Positions 25,878-34,921 of a stretch of 64,000 bases of DNA are shown here, one piece after another (within the stretch, counting starts at the first letter, position 1; each line of letters begins with the position of its first letter). The translations under genes were made by a program, and so were the position numbers. This DNA is from Acidobacteriota bacterium. Its GTDB lineage: Bacteria > Acidobacteriota > Blastocatellia > RBC074. The stretch spans positions 124,001 through 188,000 of the forward strand of contig JAFDVL010000039.1 of the NCBI GenBank assembly GCA_018268995.1, given 5' to 3'. The notes beneath the pieces were generated by a model. It had not been told where the DNA came from. It saw only the letters and a list, made by a program, of their open reading frames with translations, and searched no databases.

Positions 25878-26723
25878 TCAGATTCTTCCAATCTCACTGG
25901 CGATTTTGCGTCCCAGATCGTTCATCATCAGCGTGATGGAACGTTGCAACGAATCAAATTCGCGTGAGTTATGCATCATCATGGCCATTTCGCTGACCAC
26001 ATTGACATTCGACATTTCCAACACGCCCTGCACCACGCGGGTGCCAAAAGCGTTTTGTGGTTTTTCTTTGTCGGTGGCCATGAACAAAGTATCTCCTTCT
26101 TTCGCAAGCGCGGTGTGTGGGTTATCGAAGCGCACGACTTTGAGCTTGCCAATCGGTTGTCCATCAGCAGAGATACTGCCATCCGCGCCAATGCCAATTT
26201 CAGTTTTGCCACGCGGGACGGTAATCGGCCCGTTTTGCCCAACCACTAATTCGCCGCGTTGCGTCACCAATTGCCCCGCCGCATCCAGCGTGAAGGCTCC
26301 CGCACGTGTGTATCGTTCGCCGCGTGGCGTCTGGATGACCATAAATCCTTGCCCATCCAGCGCCACATCCAGCGGTCGTCCGGTTTCCCGAAATGACCCG
26401 CCGGAATAATCTGTTACCCCACCAGACAAAACGCCGAAAACACGTTCGACGTTATCCGGCGGAATCACCGTTGTATCTTCGGCATCGCTCGGCATCGGCG
26501 TTGAGTCTGTCAGGTTACTGACAATGATGACGTCCGAAGCCGGACTGACTTCGACAGGTTTGACCCGCAATTGTGCGGCTTCAGCCAGTTCTATCGAGTG
26601 ATGAAATAGGCGTTCGGCCTTGAATCCACTGGTCGAAGCGTTGGCGATGTTGTTGGCAATAGTGTCCAGTGTTTGCTGGCGCGCACGCATTCCCAAATAC
26701 GCTGCATAAAGTCCCGCATGCAT
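25878..26723 (-). CDS. flgF: Flagellar proximal rod protein FlgF
   Basis: 281 residues. MHAGLYAAYLGMRARQQTLD, NNIANASTSGFKAERLF and the C-terminal EMSNVNVVSEMAMMMHNSRE are typical of the FlgF/FlgG family. Order and the FlgF-like opening favour FlgF over a second FlgG. It lies upstream of flgG and 5 bases after the DUF2802-like gene. Confidence 0.92.
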   Translation of the reverse strand: MHAGLYAAYLGMRARQQTLDTIANNIANASTSGFKAERLFHHSIELAEAAQLRVKPVEVSPASDVIIVSNLTDSTPMPSDAEDTTVIPPDNVERVFGVLSGGVTDYSGGSFRETGRPLDVALDGQGFMVIQTPRGERYTRAGAFTLDAAGQLVTQRGELVVGQNGPITVPRGKTEIGIGADGSISADGQPIGKLKVVRFDNPHTALAKEGDTLFMATDKEKPQNAFGTRVVQGVLEMSNVNVVSEMAMMMHNSREFDSLQRSITLMMNDLGRKIASEIGRI

Positions 26724-26728
26724 AGTTT

Positions 26729-27169
26729 TTAATCTCCGAATTTCGGGTTGCTCATTCTGATAATCAAGGCCACTTCGCCGTGTGGCATACCAAGGGTTTG
26801 CGCAATGTCTTTGATGTCCATCCCGCGTCGGGCCAGTGTCAGAACACGGTGTCGGCGCTCAGTCACGCTTTGGCGTTGAGAGGTTGGCGCAGCAGCCGTA
26901 GCAGCAGTGGCGACAGCAGGTTCTGGGGCGCGAGTTGGCACTGGTTGCGGAATCGGCTGCGAAATCCGCTGCAATTGCGCGCTGGTATGTTGCGCCACTG
27001 CTTCGAGATTATGGCGAATCTCATTCAAGCGGTAATTCATGTCCGTGGCCAGCAATTGCTGACTGTTGTTCGCGTCACGCAGTTTGCGCGCGAGAACCGC
27101 CACAGCAACGCCCGCACCAATAGAAACCAAAATACCAGCAAAAGCGATTAACGAGATGAGTTGCTCCAT
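26729..27169 (-). CDS. Membrane-anchored DUF2802/SwrB-like protein of the flagellar operon
   Basis: 146 residues. One N-terminal membrane helix (LISLIAFAGILVSIGAGVAV), a helical stretch, a Pro/Ala-rich linker, then a C-terminal helix-turn-helix-like block (RVLTLARRGMDIKDIAQTL, then MPHGEVALIIRMSN). This layout resembles the DUF2802/SwrB-type proteins often found in flagellar operons; SwrB in Bacillus promotes export-gate maturation. Assignment to a family is by eye. It sits between fliY/N and flgF with tight spacing, so a role in basal body assembly is a reasonable inference. Confidence 0.6.
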   Translation of the reverse strand: MEQLISLIAFAGILVSIGAGVAVAVLARKLRDANNSQQLLATDMNYRLNEIRHNLEAVAQHTSAQLQRISQPIPQPVPTRAPEPAVATAATAAAPTSQRQSVTERRHRVLTLARRGMDIKDIAQTLGMPHGEVALIIRMSNPKFGD

Positions 27170-27218
27170 AATTCATCCTCTCAAAAAAAGGGGCGGGTCA
27201 ATTCCTGGTGACACAGGG

Positions 27219-28124
27219 TTAAGGCTTCGTCAATGACAGTCGGCGTTCTTCTAATTGCCCAATCTCTGTAATGCAAACGCCGTAATACCCATCTACAACC
27301 ACGACCGAACCTCGTGCGAGCGGGCGATTGTTCACCAATAATTCGACGGGTTCGTCCACTTGCCGATTGAGTTCGATCATCGAACCGACGCCAATCCGTA
27401 CCAGTTCACGCAAGGGGATTTGCGTCAGCCCAAAACGCACAACGACTTCAAGTTCGACATCCAGCAAGCGCTCGATATTGCGCGATGGCTCTTCAGAAAC
27501 CGCGCCTGCGCGATTTTTGGCAGGAGGAAGGTAAGCGCCCAGACCAGCAGGTTCTGCGGCAGCACCCATCGCAGCGGTGGCTGCCGAAGCATTCGCGGAC
27601 ACCAAAGCTTCAAGCGATCCTTGCGGTGCATACAGCACCATCATTTCAGTGCTCACGCCTTCGCTGATGGTCATGGCAAAAGTATTGACCCAAATCCATT
27701 CCCCCACACCTCTGGCCAATCGCGCTATGGGTTCAGAGGCGGGCAAGTTCACACGTGTCGCGTCACCAAATGTCGTGGGTGCGGGTGCTACGCTTTGCAA
27801 GCGCGTAGCAGTAGCTGCAAATGTCGCGCTGAGTAACGCGCCAATCGCATTGCCCGCAGCATTCGGCACAACCTGCTCTACTTTGTCGTTATCTTCTTTT
27901 TTGAAAAGGCAGAGCACGACGCCGCCCAGGTCGCCAAAACATTTGGCCCCAAACACCACAGAAAATGGGTGGGTTTCGTTCAAGGCCGGCTTCACATCGT
28001 CCCCCATCACTTCGCGCTGCGAAATCAGGCTGAGCGTGGAAGTGCAACCCAAAACGCCCGGCACGGCTTCGCCCCAGGCAGTAGCAAACGAATCAATCAG
28101 TTGTTTCTCAAGTGGTTCTGTCAT
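27219..28124 (-). CDS. FliY/FliN-type motor switch protein with long N-terminal domain
   Basis: 301 residues. The C-terminal 85 residues are a canonical FliN/SpoA domain (LLDVELEVVVRFGLTQIPLR ... GSMIELNRQVDEPVELLVNN). The N-terminal about 190 residues resemble the FliY or CheC-like layout with repeated Ala-rich helices but lack an obvious CheC phosphatase motif. It lies directly after fliM, the normal place for the C-ring FliN. Together with the 94-residue FliN at 11173-11457 it gives two SpoA proteins in one island. Confidence 0.85.
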   Translation of the reverse strand: MTEPLEKQLIDSFATAWGEAVPGVLGCTSTLSLISQREVMGDDVKPALNETHPFSVVFGAKCFGDLGGVVLCLFKKEDNDKVEQVVPNAAGNAIGALLSATFAATATRLQSVAPAPTTFGDATRVNLPASEPIARLARGVGEWIWVNTFAMTISEGVSTEMMVLYAPQGSLEALVSANASAATAAMGAAAEPAGLGAYLPPAKNRAGAVSEEPSRNIERLLDVELEVVVRFGLTQIPLRELVRIGVGSMIELNRQVDEPVELLVNNRPLARGSVVVVDGYYGVCITEIGQLEERRLSLTKP

Positions 28125-28156
28125 AAAAGCAAATCAGAAAATTTCTCAATGAAACG

Positions 28157-29119
28157 CTAGGCTTCATCACCTAGTGATGTGATATTCACAACCGTGCGTC
28201 GTTCCTGCGCCACCAAATCGCCACGAAACTTAAGGGTGCCGCCGATGCTGACTTCAATGGGCTGGTCTACCCGATGATCCAGACGCAAAACATCGCCTGG
28301 CGATAAATTGAGTAAGTCGTCCATTGCGGCTTTTGTTCCTCGCAATTCAGCCGAGACGGGAAACCGCACAGTCGTAAGAATGTCGAGCAAGGCGCGCGTT
28401 TGTTCAGGCGGAACTTCGCGACTGCGCGAATACACCGATTGATTCAGGCTCTGAATGATTGGTTCCAGGGTAATCGCAGGCAAACACAGGCTCATCGTGC
28501 CGCGCGCATCGGCGATCTGAACCTGAAAGACAATCATCAATACAGCTTCATTCGGCGCGACGATTTGCAACATCTGCGGGCGTGTTTCCCGCCCCAGGAT
28601 TTGCAGATCAAGATCGGCTAACGGCTTCCAGGTGGTGCGCAAATCGTCTGTCACAACCTTCAGAAAACCTTCCAAAATACGTTGTTCGATTTCTGTGACA
28701 GCGCGCGGATGATCCAGGTCTTGCCCAACGCCGCCGAGCAACCGATCAATGACCGGAAAAGCCACGGACGGGCTTAACTCCAGTGCGGCGACACCGGGCA
28801 GCGGATGCATCGAAAGAGTGAAAAGCGCGGTGGGATCGGCCAGCCCCTGCAAATATTCGGAATATGCCTGCTGCTCAACCGACATCAATGTCACCGCCGA
28901 CATCGTGCGCATCAGGATTGGCAAACTGGACGACAAGCTGTGCGCAAACAGATCATGCATCAGGTACAACGAGCGAATTTGCTCGCGCGGAATGCGATCC
29001 GGGCGACGAAAGTTGTATGGCAAGACGCGGCGGCGCTTACCAGATTCGCTGGTGCCGCTGTCGCTGTTGTCCAGCAACGATGACATCTCTTCTTTGGTCA
29101 GTAGGTCGTGACTTGTCAT
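28157..29119 (-). CDS. fliM: Flagellar motor switch protein FliM
   Basis: 320 residues. FliM receives CheY-P and controls rotation sense. The N-terminal CheY-binding peptide is recognisable (LTKEEMSSLLDN). The middle domain holds HDLFAHSLSSSLPILMR and LPGVAALELSPSVAFPVIDR, with the GGxG-like turn LLGGVGQ. The C-terminal SpoA domain ends LKFRGDLVAQERRTVVNITS. Gap of 11 bases to fliA upstream. Confidence 0.95.
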   Translation of the reverse strand: MTSHDLLTKEEMSSLLDNSDSGTSESGKRRRVLPYNFRRPDRIPREQIRSLYLMHDLFAHSLSSSLPILMRTMSAVTLMSVEQQAYSEYLQGLADPTALFTLSMHPLPGVAALELSPSVAFPVIDRLLGGVGQDLDHPRAVTEIEQRILEGFLKVVTDDLRTTWKPLADLDLQILGRETRPQMLQIVAPNEAVLMIVFQVQIADARGTMSLCLPAITLEPIIQSLNQSVYSRSREVPPEQTRALLDILTTVRFPVSAELRGTKAAMDDLLNLSPGDVLRLDHRVDQPIEVSIGGTLKFRGDLVAQERRTVVNITSLGDEA

Positions 29120-29130
29120 GTCTTCAATGC

Positions 29131-29913
29131 TTATTTGTTTTTCGCCAACACGGCCCGCAGGTGAATCAGCGCTTGCGTGTGAATTTGTGAAACCCGCGAT
29201 TCAGTTAACCCCAGCACTGCGCCCGCCTCTTTCATGGTCAATTCTTCGACGTAATAAAGCGCGACGACTTGCCGTTCGCGCTCTGGCAAACGATTGATCG
29301 CGGCAACTAACTTCTCCTTCGTTTCCGCTCGTTCGTAATCCATCAGAGGAGAACGATCCGGGTTGTCGGGCACTTGCCAGGCATTATTGCCGGGCGCGTT
29401 CTCTTCGTGATTGTCCAATTCAACCAACGTTAATCCGCGCAACTCGCCAAGCAGATGCTGAAAGGCCGATAGCTCCAATCCCAACGCGGCAGCCAGTTCT
29501 TCTTCCTCTGCCATACGGCCCTTTTCCTGCTCAATTTTGCGTGCCGCGATTTCGATCTCTCGCGCGCGTGCCCGCAATGACCGCGAAGACCAATCGAGAT
29601 CGCGCAAACTATCCAGCATCGCCCCGCGAATGCGCGTCTCGGCATAGGTTTTGAACTGCACCCCACGCATTTCATCATACCGTTCGACCGCATCCAGCAA
29701 TCCCAAAACACCTGCCCCAATCAGATCGTCTCGATCTACTGAAGGCGGTAATTTTGTGAGCATGCGCTCTGCGATATAGCGCACCTGTGGTAAATGTGCC
29801 TCAATCAAGGCTTGCCGATCACTGTTGGCAAGCAGCGAGCTTTTCGTCTTTTGATTCGCGCTGGCGTATATGGCAGTTAAGGTCATTCTGCGGGTTATCG
29901 GGTTGAGCAGCAT
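29131..29913 (-). CDS. fliA: Flagellar RNA polymerase sigma factor FliA (sigma-28)
   Basis: 260 residues. Region 2 is clear (HLPQVRYIAERMLTKLPPSV, DDLIGAGVLGLLDAVERYD, FKTYAETRIRGAMLDSLRDL) and region 4 has the helix-turn-helix (LPERERQVVALYYVEELTMK, then VLGLTESRVSQIHTQALIHL). FliA transcribes the late flagellar genes; matching promoter sequences are seen before motA and flgM, and its antagonist FlgM is at 20746-21063. The start is uncertain; Met10 is an alternative. Confidence 0.96.
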   Translation of the reverse strand: MLLNPITRRMTLTAIYASANQKTKSSLLANSDRQALIEAHLPQVRYIAERMLTKLPPSVDRDDLIGAGVLGLLDAVERYDEMRGVQFKTYAETRIRGAMLDSLRDLDWSSRSLRARAREIEIAARKIEQEKGRMAEEEELAAALGLELSAFQHLLGELRGLTLVELDNHEENAPGNNAWQVPDNPDRSPLMDYERAETKEKLVAAINRLPERERQVVALYYVEELTMKEAGAVLGLTESRVSQIHTQALIHLRAVLAKNK

Positions 29914-29962
29914 CTGTTTTTTACCAGGGCTGGCAGCAGGATGAATGCGAACCAGTAGTGCT

Positions 29963-30877
29963 TTACTGATCAGCGGCGGTCAAAACACTCCAGAAAGAAG
30001 CGGGTCGTTTTTTATCCCGTGTGGTTTGACTAATCTCAAGGTGACGAGCGATTTGACGCAACGCACGGCTGGCGGGAGTTTCCGGCGCATATTCCACGAC
30101 GGGACGTTGTTCACGAACAGCATCAATTAATTCGGCATCATGCGGAATTGAGCCGAGATGTTCGATGTCACGATTGAGGAAGCGAGCCGTCGTCGTCCGC
30201 AATTGCTTGAAGACACGTTCAGCATCGCCAACTTCCACGACATCATTCACCACAATACGAATGCGCGTATCCGGCGCGGCCTGGTGCATCAACTTGATCG
30301 TTGCATACGCATCCACCAGCGCTGTGGGGTCTGGAGTTGTCACGATGATCGCTTCCGCGACGGCTTTCAGAATGCCAATGACGTTTCCGGCAATGCCCGC
30401 CGCCGTATCAATAATCATGTAATCGGAACCGACTTCGATGGCGCGCAGCTCGGCAATCAAGCGGGAATGCTGATCCAGCGTCAGGCTGGCGAGTTCTGCG
30501 ACGCCGCTGCCGCCTGGAATTAATCGCAAGCGGTCGGTGACTTCGATTTCGACTTCTGGCAAGGTTCGTTGCCCTGTCAGCACATGCCCTAAATGATATT
30601 TCGGCGTCAGCCCTAAAAGGACATCAGCATTGGCGAGTGCCATATCAGCGTCAAGCAAAGTGACGTAATGGCCGAGTGCGGCGAGTTCCAAGGCTACATT
30701 TACTGCAACATTGGATTTTCCCACTCCGCCTTTACCGCTGGCTACGGCGATGGTTTGTGCGAGCCTGGTTCCCGTCCGATATGCATCAGTCATCGGCATT
30801 GTCGCTACCGGTGACAAACCTCCCTCTCCTGAAATGGCCGCCATGAGTCGAAGAGTTGTCGCTTGATCAATAATCAT
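29963..30877 (-). CDS. flhG: Flagellar number regulator FlhG (MinD/ParA-type ATPase)
   Basis: 304 residues. FlhG controls flagellar number and antagonises FlhF. Deviant Walker A is present (SGKGGVGKSNVAVNVALE), then LLDADMALANADVLLGL and DYMIIDTAAGIAGNVI. The frame is open upstream to 31075, but that part overlaps flhF and has no FlhG-like sequence; ATG at 30877 gives the normal length. It follows flhF and precedes fliA, a common order. Confidence 0.94.
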   Translation of the reverse strand: MIIDQATTLRLMAAISGEGGLSPVATMPMTDAYRTGTRLAQTIAVASGKGGVGKSNVAVNVALELAALGHYVTLLDADMALANADVLLGLTPKYHLGHVLTGQRTLPEVEIEVTDRLRLIPGGSGVAELASLTLDQHSRLIAELRAIEVGSDYMIIDTAAGIAGNVIGILKAVAEAIIVTTPDPTALVDAYATIKLMHQAAPDTRIRIVVNDVVEVGDAERVFKQLRTTTARFLNRDIEHLGSIPHDAELIDAVREQRPVVEYAPETPASRALRQIARHLEISQTTRDKKRPASFWSVLTAADQ

Positions 30878-30926
30878 TATGTTTACTTTCCCAATTATCT
30901 GTTGTGAGGTAGGAACTGCTCTTTGC

Positions 30927-32534
30927 TTAGCATTCCTGGATGGCAAAGGAGGCACGTACGACACGAGCGGCAAACGAAAGTGGCGTCGCACGTTCCAAAT
31001 CTTCCGGCACGCGTTGCCCGGAACATAAATACGCAATGGGAAGTCCGGAATCCCTGACCACGCTGACAGCAGCACCCGGACGGGTGGTTTCGTCCATCTT
31101 GGTCAAGATCAGTTGATTTGGGCCAAAAAGAGAAAACTGACGGACTGCGGTATGCGCATCCACGGGGTGTGTCGTGGCAGGCAGCACCAGCATTTTGAGC
31201 AGGTCATCGCATTCGCGCAGGTATGAGCCGAGTTCCATTTCATCCGTGAGTTCAGAAGGACTGCGACCTGCGGTATCAATCAAGACGGTAGCGCCTCCGC
31301 TGAAACGGCGCACCAGCGAATCCAGTTCCCGCACGGAATGCGCAATGTGATAGCCCGCGCCAATGATTTCGGCATAAATCCGCAATTGTTCGGTCGCTGC
31401 GATACGGTACGTGTCCAGCGTCACCATCACGACGCGACGCCTCAGGCGGCAAACAACCTGGGCGGCGAGCTTGGCAATCGTCGTGGTTTTGCCAACACCT
31501 GTCGGCCCAATCAAAGCGATAGCGGTTGGCGATTCCGGGCTGCCGATCATGGGTGCCAGCGGATCAGCCCCAAAACGAACGATAGAAGGCATGGTCGCAA
31601 CCAGTCCGGCCCGTGCCAGTGTTTCGTAATTGCGCATCTGACGCGGCCCATTTGTGCGTCCTGCTCGCACCGCGCCGCGCGCTAATTCAGGCCGCAACCC
31701 GGCGGCGGTCAAAATCGAATAAATCTCATAGTAAGGCGAATCGAACATCTCCGGGTCAGCTTCAAACGTTTCGCGCAATTGGTTCTTTGCGCCTTCGTTG
31801 GTATCGCCCTGAGTAACCTGCCGCGCGACCATCGCATTCATGGAAAAGCTGAGCGCACGCATTTCTGACCGAAGCCGAGCCAGTTCCCCGTTCACAACCT
31901 CAGGCGCACCGGAAGCGGTTGCGGCAGGCGCAGCTGGTGGCGGCGTGGGACGTGCAGTGGCGGCGGGCGCAGGTGCAGCGGCAACAGGTGGCGGCGCAAC
32001 GATGGGCGGTGGCGGTGGCACAGCCTTACGCGGCATGGGCGGGGTGTCAGCCAGCTCAATGCCTCGTGCGGTTAAGGTACTGGTTGGATGCTCGCGCAAA
32101 AACCCATTCGGCGAAGTGGCCCCATTCGGCGCTGGCGACTTTCGTGTTTCTGCTGGAGGCTCGCCCATTTGATTGTTCGCCCCACTGGCATACGCACGAG
32201 CCGCTAAAGTGGAATAGGTGCTGTTTTGCCGTTTTGCCTGGGCAGCGTTCGGTGTGGAAGGTGCAGCAGGCGGCTTATTGAAAACTCTGGCAGCGGGTGT
32301 GTCATCCAATTGCTCCTCTTCCCCCCAAGTCGAAGTGGAACGCTTGTTTTCCGGCACTGCTGCTGAGTTATTGGCAGCCACTCGCAATTCAATCAGCGGT
32401 TTTGAGCCGATGCCGAGAAAACCACCCGCGCGTACTTCTTTGGTTTCAAGTACCAGCGCGTCAGCACCAAGTTCCTGTTTCACTTGTTCAAGGGCGGCTC
32501 GCATCGTGGCGGCCCGGTATCGCTTAATGTTCAT
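30927..32534 (-). CDS. flhF: Flagellar biosynthesis SRP-type GTPase FlhF
   Basis: 535 residues. FlhF is an SRP54-like GTPase that sets where the flagellum is built. The N-terminal B-domain opens NIKRYRAATMRAALEQVKQE, followed by a long Pro/Ala-rich linker (about residues 70-210) and the NG domain with IGPTGVGKTTTIAKLA (G1), LDTYRIAATEQLRIYAEI and LIDTAGRSPSELTDE. AAAGGTG lies upstream of the ATG. Next to flhA and flhG. Low-complexity linkers like this vary widely between species. Confidence 0.96.
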   Translation of the reverse strand: MNIKRYRAATMRAALEQVKQELGADALVLETKEVRAGGFLGIGSKPLIELRVAANNSAAVPENKRSTSTWGEEEQLDDTPAARVFNKPPAAPSTPNAAQAKRQNSTYSTLAARAYASGANNQMGEPPAETRKSPAPNGATSPNGFLREHPTSTLTARGIELADTPPMPRKAVPPPPPIVAPPPVAAAPAPAATARPTPPPAAPAATASGAPEVVNGELARLRSEMRALSFSMNAMVARQVTQGDTNEGAKNQLRETFEADPEMFDSPYYEIYSILTAAGLRPELARGAVRAGRTNGPRQMRNYETLARAGLVATMPSIVRFGADPLAPMIGSPESPTAIALIGPTGVGKTTTIAKLAAQVVCRLRRRVVMVTLDTYRIAATEQLRIYAEIIGAGYHIAHSVRELDSLVRRFSGGATVLIDTAGRSPSELTDEMELGSYLRECDDLLKMLVLPATTHPVDAHTAVRQFSLFGPNQLILTKMDETTRPGAAVSVVRDSGLPIAYLCSGQRVPEDLERATPLSFAARVVRASFAIQEC

Positions 32535-32625
32535 GTTGCACCTTTCGGGGTTTTGCTCCGCGCCTTCTACGGTCGCGGCACTGTCACCGCATAGAGTTGC
32601 AGGCGGTTTAATTTTTCAAGATCAA

Positions 32626-34701
32626 TCAGGCAATTGCTCCCACAGAGATGAGGCGGACGTTGGGCGAGACCTCTCCGTGAGCGATCACCGAAAGGTCTGG
32701 CAAGAATCGTTCCGTAAGTTTTCGCAGGTGAGGGCGAATGGCGGAAGAGCACAAAATAACGGGTTGCGAAAGGATCGCAGACTGCACAGCCGTCTCAATT
32801 TTTTCGAGCACACGACGGCCAAAATCCGGTTCTATGGCCTGTGTTGGCGCGCCTCCGAGCAATCCGAGCCGATCTGCAATTTCGCGCTCCAGCGTTGGAT
32901 CAAGCGTCAGCACAACCAGTTCGCCCTGTTCATTCGATAGCCCGGCGCAGATCGTCCGCGAGAGGGCGGCACGCGCAGTTTCTGCCAATACGTTGACATC
33001 GCGCGACAAGCTTCCGGCATCCGTGATGGCTTCCAGAATCGTTGCCAAATCGCGGATCGGCACCCGTTCACGCAGCAGGTTTTGCAGGACGCGTTGCACT
33101 TCGCCGAGGCTCAGCACTTTTGGCGTGGCTTCTTCGACCGTTTTCGGATGCGTTTCGGCCAGCGCATCCAGCAAGGCTTTGGTTTCCTGTCGGCCCAGCA
33201 AATCAGGCGCGTGCCGTTTGATGAGTTCGGAAAGATGCGTACAGACAACGGTCGTCGGATCAACTACCGTGTATCCGGCGGCCAATGCGCGCTCACGATC
33301 TGCTGTGCGGCGAATCCAGACCGCAGGCATGCCAAAGGTCGGGTCTTGCGTCACAATCCCGTCAATCTTTTCGCGCACGGCTCCCGGATCAATGGCAAGG
33401 TAACCGTCAGGATAAAGTTCGCCGTGGGCAATACGTTCGCCTTTCAGCAAAATCGCATATTCGCGCGGAGCCAGTTGCAGGTTATCCGTCACGTGAACGG
33501 GCGGCACGACAATGCCCAGATTCATGGCAATCTGGCGGCGGATTTCACGCACACGCGACAGGAAAGAATCACCCGCACTGATCATTGGAATCAGTCCGTA
33601 ACCGACCTCCAGCGCCAGCGCATCCACGCGCAACAGCGATTCGATTTTTTCGCCCTGTTCCACCGAAGCAGCTTTGGCTTTGGCCTCTTCATTGAGCCGT
33701 ACTTCTTCACGTTGCTGGGTATTCACCTGCTGCTGCTGTGACAAATAGGCCATCCCAGCCGCCCCTGTGGCGAGCAATAAAAACGGGATATGCGGCATTC
33801 CCGGCAAAATACCCAACACGCCCAAAACGGCAGCAGCGATGTACAACGGGCGCGGATTCAGCAGCAGTTGGGACGACATTTCTTCGCCCATATTGGCATC
33901 CGTTGCTGCGCGGGTTGTAATCAATGCCGCCGCAACTGAAACCATCAGCGAAGGCACAGCTGCCGCTACGCCGTCACCCACTGTCAAAGTTGTGTAAGTT
34001 TTCAGCGCCTCGACCAGCGTCATGCCGTGCTGAAACGCGCCAATGGCAAATCCGGCGATGATGTTGATCACCGTGATGATGATCGCGGCCACAGCATCGC
34101 GCTGTGTGAAGCGAATTGCGCCGTCCATCGCGCCGTGAAATTCAGCCGTTTGCCCGATTTCGGCGCGGCGGCGCTTGGCTTCGTGTTCGTCAATGATCCC
34201 GGCTGCCAAATCCGCGTCAACTGCCATCTGTTTTCCCGGCATGGCGTCCAAGGTGAAGCGAGCCATCACTTCAGATGAACGGACTGCGCCGTGGTTCACC
34301 ACCAGAAATTGAATCGCCAGCAAGACCAAAAAGATCACGGCACCAACTACATAGTTGCCACCGATCACAAACTCACCAAAGGACTTAATGACCGCGCCCG
34401 CTGCATCTTCCCCCGCTTCGCCACGCGTCAAAATCAGGCGCGTCGTGGCCACATTCAGCGCCAGCCGATAGAGCGTTGTCAGTAGCAGCAGATTCGGGAA
34501 CGATGTGAATTTAACGGGCTGGAGGATATAAATCGCTGCCAAAAGTACGACAACCGAGAGCATCAAGTTGAAGCTGATAAAGACATCCAGCAGCAGCGGC
34601 GGCAGCGGAACCAACAAGACAAAAAGAATCACAACTGCCGCAATCGGAACGGCAAGATGAGCGTAATTACTGGCGGTATTAAGTAAACGATCAGTCGTCA
34701 T
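32626..34701 (-). CDS. flhA: Flagellar export gate protein FlhA
   Basis: 691 residues. Eight membrane helices in the first about 330 residues include the conserved FHIPEP-region sequences (VNHGAVRSSEVMARFTLDAM, PGKQMAVDADLAAGIIDE). The C-terminal cytoplasmic domain (GYGLIPMISAG ... LSRTICAG) forms the substrate-docking nonamer. It is the first gene of the - flagellar array; a consensus sigma-54 promoter lies about 80-95 bases upstream. No strong ribosome site is seen. Confidence 0.97.
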   Translation of the reverse strand: MTTDRLLNTASNYAHLAVPIAAVVILFVLLVPLPPLLLDVFISFNLMLSVVVLLAAIYILQPVKFTSFPNLLLLTTLYRLALNVATTRLILTRGEAGEDAAGAVIKSFGEFVIGGNYVVGAVIFLVLLAIQFLVVNHGAVRSSEVMARFTLDAMPGKQMAVDADLAAGIIDEHEAKRRRAEIGQTAEFHGAMDGAIRFTQRDAVAAIIITVINIIAGFAIGAFQHGMTLVEALKTYTTLTVGDGVAAAVPSLMVSVAAALITTRAATDANMGEEMSSQLLLNPRPLYIAAAVLGVLGILPGMPHIPFLLLATGAAGMAYLSQQQQVNTQQREEVRLNEEAKAKAASVEQGEKIESLLRVDALALEVGYGLIPMISAGDSFLSRVREIRRQIAMNLGIVVPPVHVTDNLQLAPREYAILLKGERIAHGELYPDGYLAIDPGAVREKIDGIVTQDPTFGMPAVWIRRTADRERALAAGYTVVDPTTVVCTHLSELIKRHAPDLLGRQETKALLDALAETHPKTVEEATPKVLSLGEVQRVLQNLLRERVPIRDLATILEAITDAGSLSRDVNVLAETARAALSRTICAGLSNEQGELVVLTLDPTLEREIADRLGLLGGAPTQAIEPDFGRRVLEKIETAVQSAILSQPVILCSSAIRPHLRKLTERFLPDLSVIAHGEVSPNVRLISVGAIA

Positions 34702-34779
34702 GCGGACTCAGAAATTGCAAAACCGGATCGCCTAATGAGGCGTTAGGAAAACGATCCTGAAGGAACAATCGGAAGGTTT

Positions 34780-34795
34780 TGCAATCTGAGTGCCA
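34780..34795 (-). promoter_or_regulatory. Sigma-54 promoter of the flhA operon
   Basis: On the - strand: TGGCAC (34795-34790), five bases, TTGCA (34784-34780). This is the full -24/-12 consensus TGGCAC-N5-TTGC(A/T). It lies about 80 bases before the flhA start. The -12 half is also one arm of an inverted repeat (ATTGCAAAACC at 34714-34724 with GGTTTTGCAAT at 34775-34785). Sigma-54 control of middle flagellar genes is well known in other phyla. Confidence 0.82.
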
Positions 34796-34797
34796 CG

Positions 34798-34911
34798 AGA
34801 GAAGAGCATGAAATAAGAGCATGGAGTACAAGCTTTAGCTTGGTTTTATCTCGGTGAACCTAACGCCAAGCTGAAGCTTGTACTCCATGCTCTTATTTCA
34901 TGCTCTTCTCT
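34798..34911. repeat. 46-base inverted repeat hairpin between flhA promoter and S9 peptidase
   Basis: Arms 34798-34843 and 34866-34911 are complementary at 45 of 46 positions, with a 22-base loop. The inner 25 bases of each arm are the core shared with the hairpin at 37106-37178. It begins three bases beyond the -24 element of the flhA promoter and ends 10 bases past the peptidase stop codon. No transposase is nearby. Confidence 0.92.
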
Positions 34912-34921
34912 TAATAATCCA

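Noticed and set aside
30878..31075. 66-codon extension of the flhG frame
   Set aside because: Overlaps flhF and lacks any similarity to FlhG; the ATG at 30877 gives the normal length.
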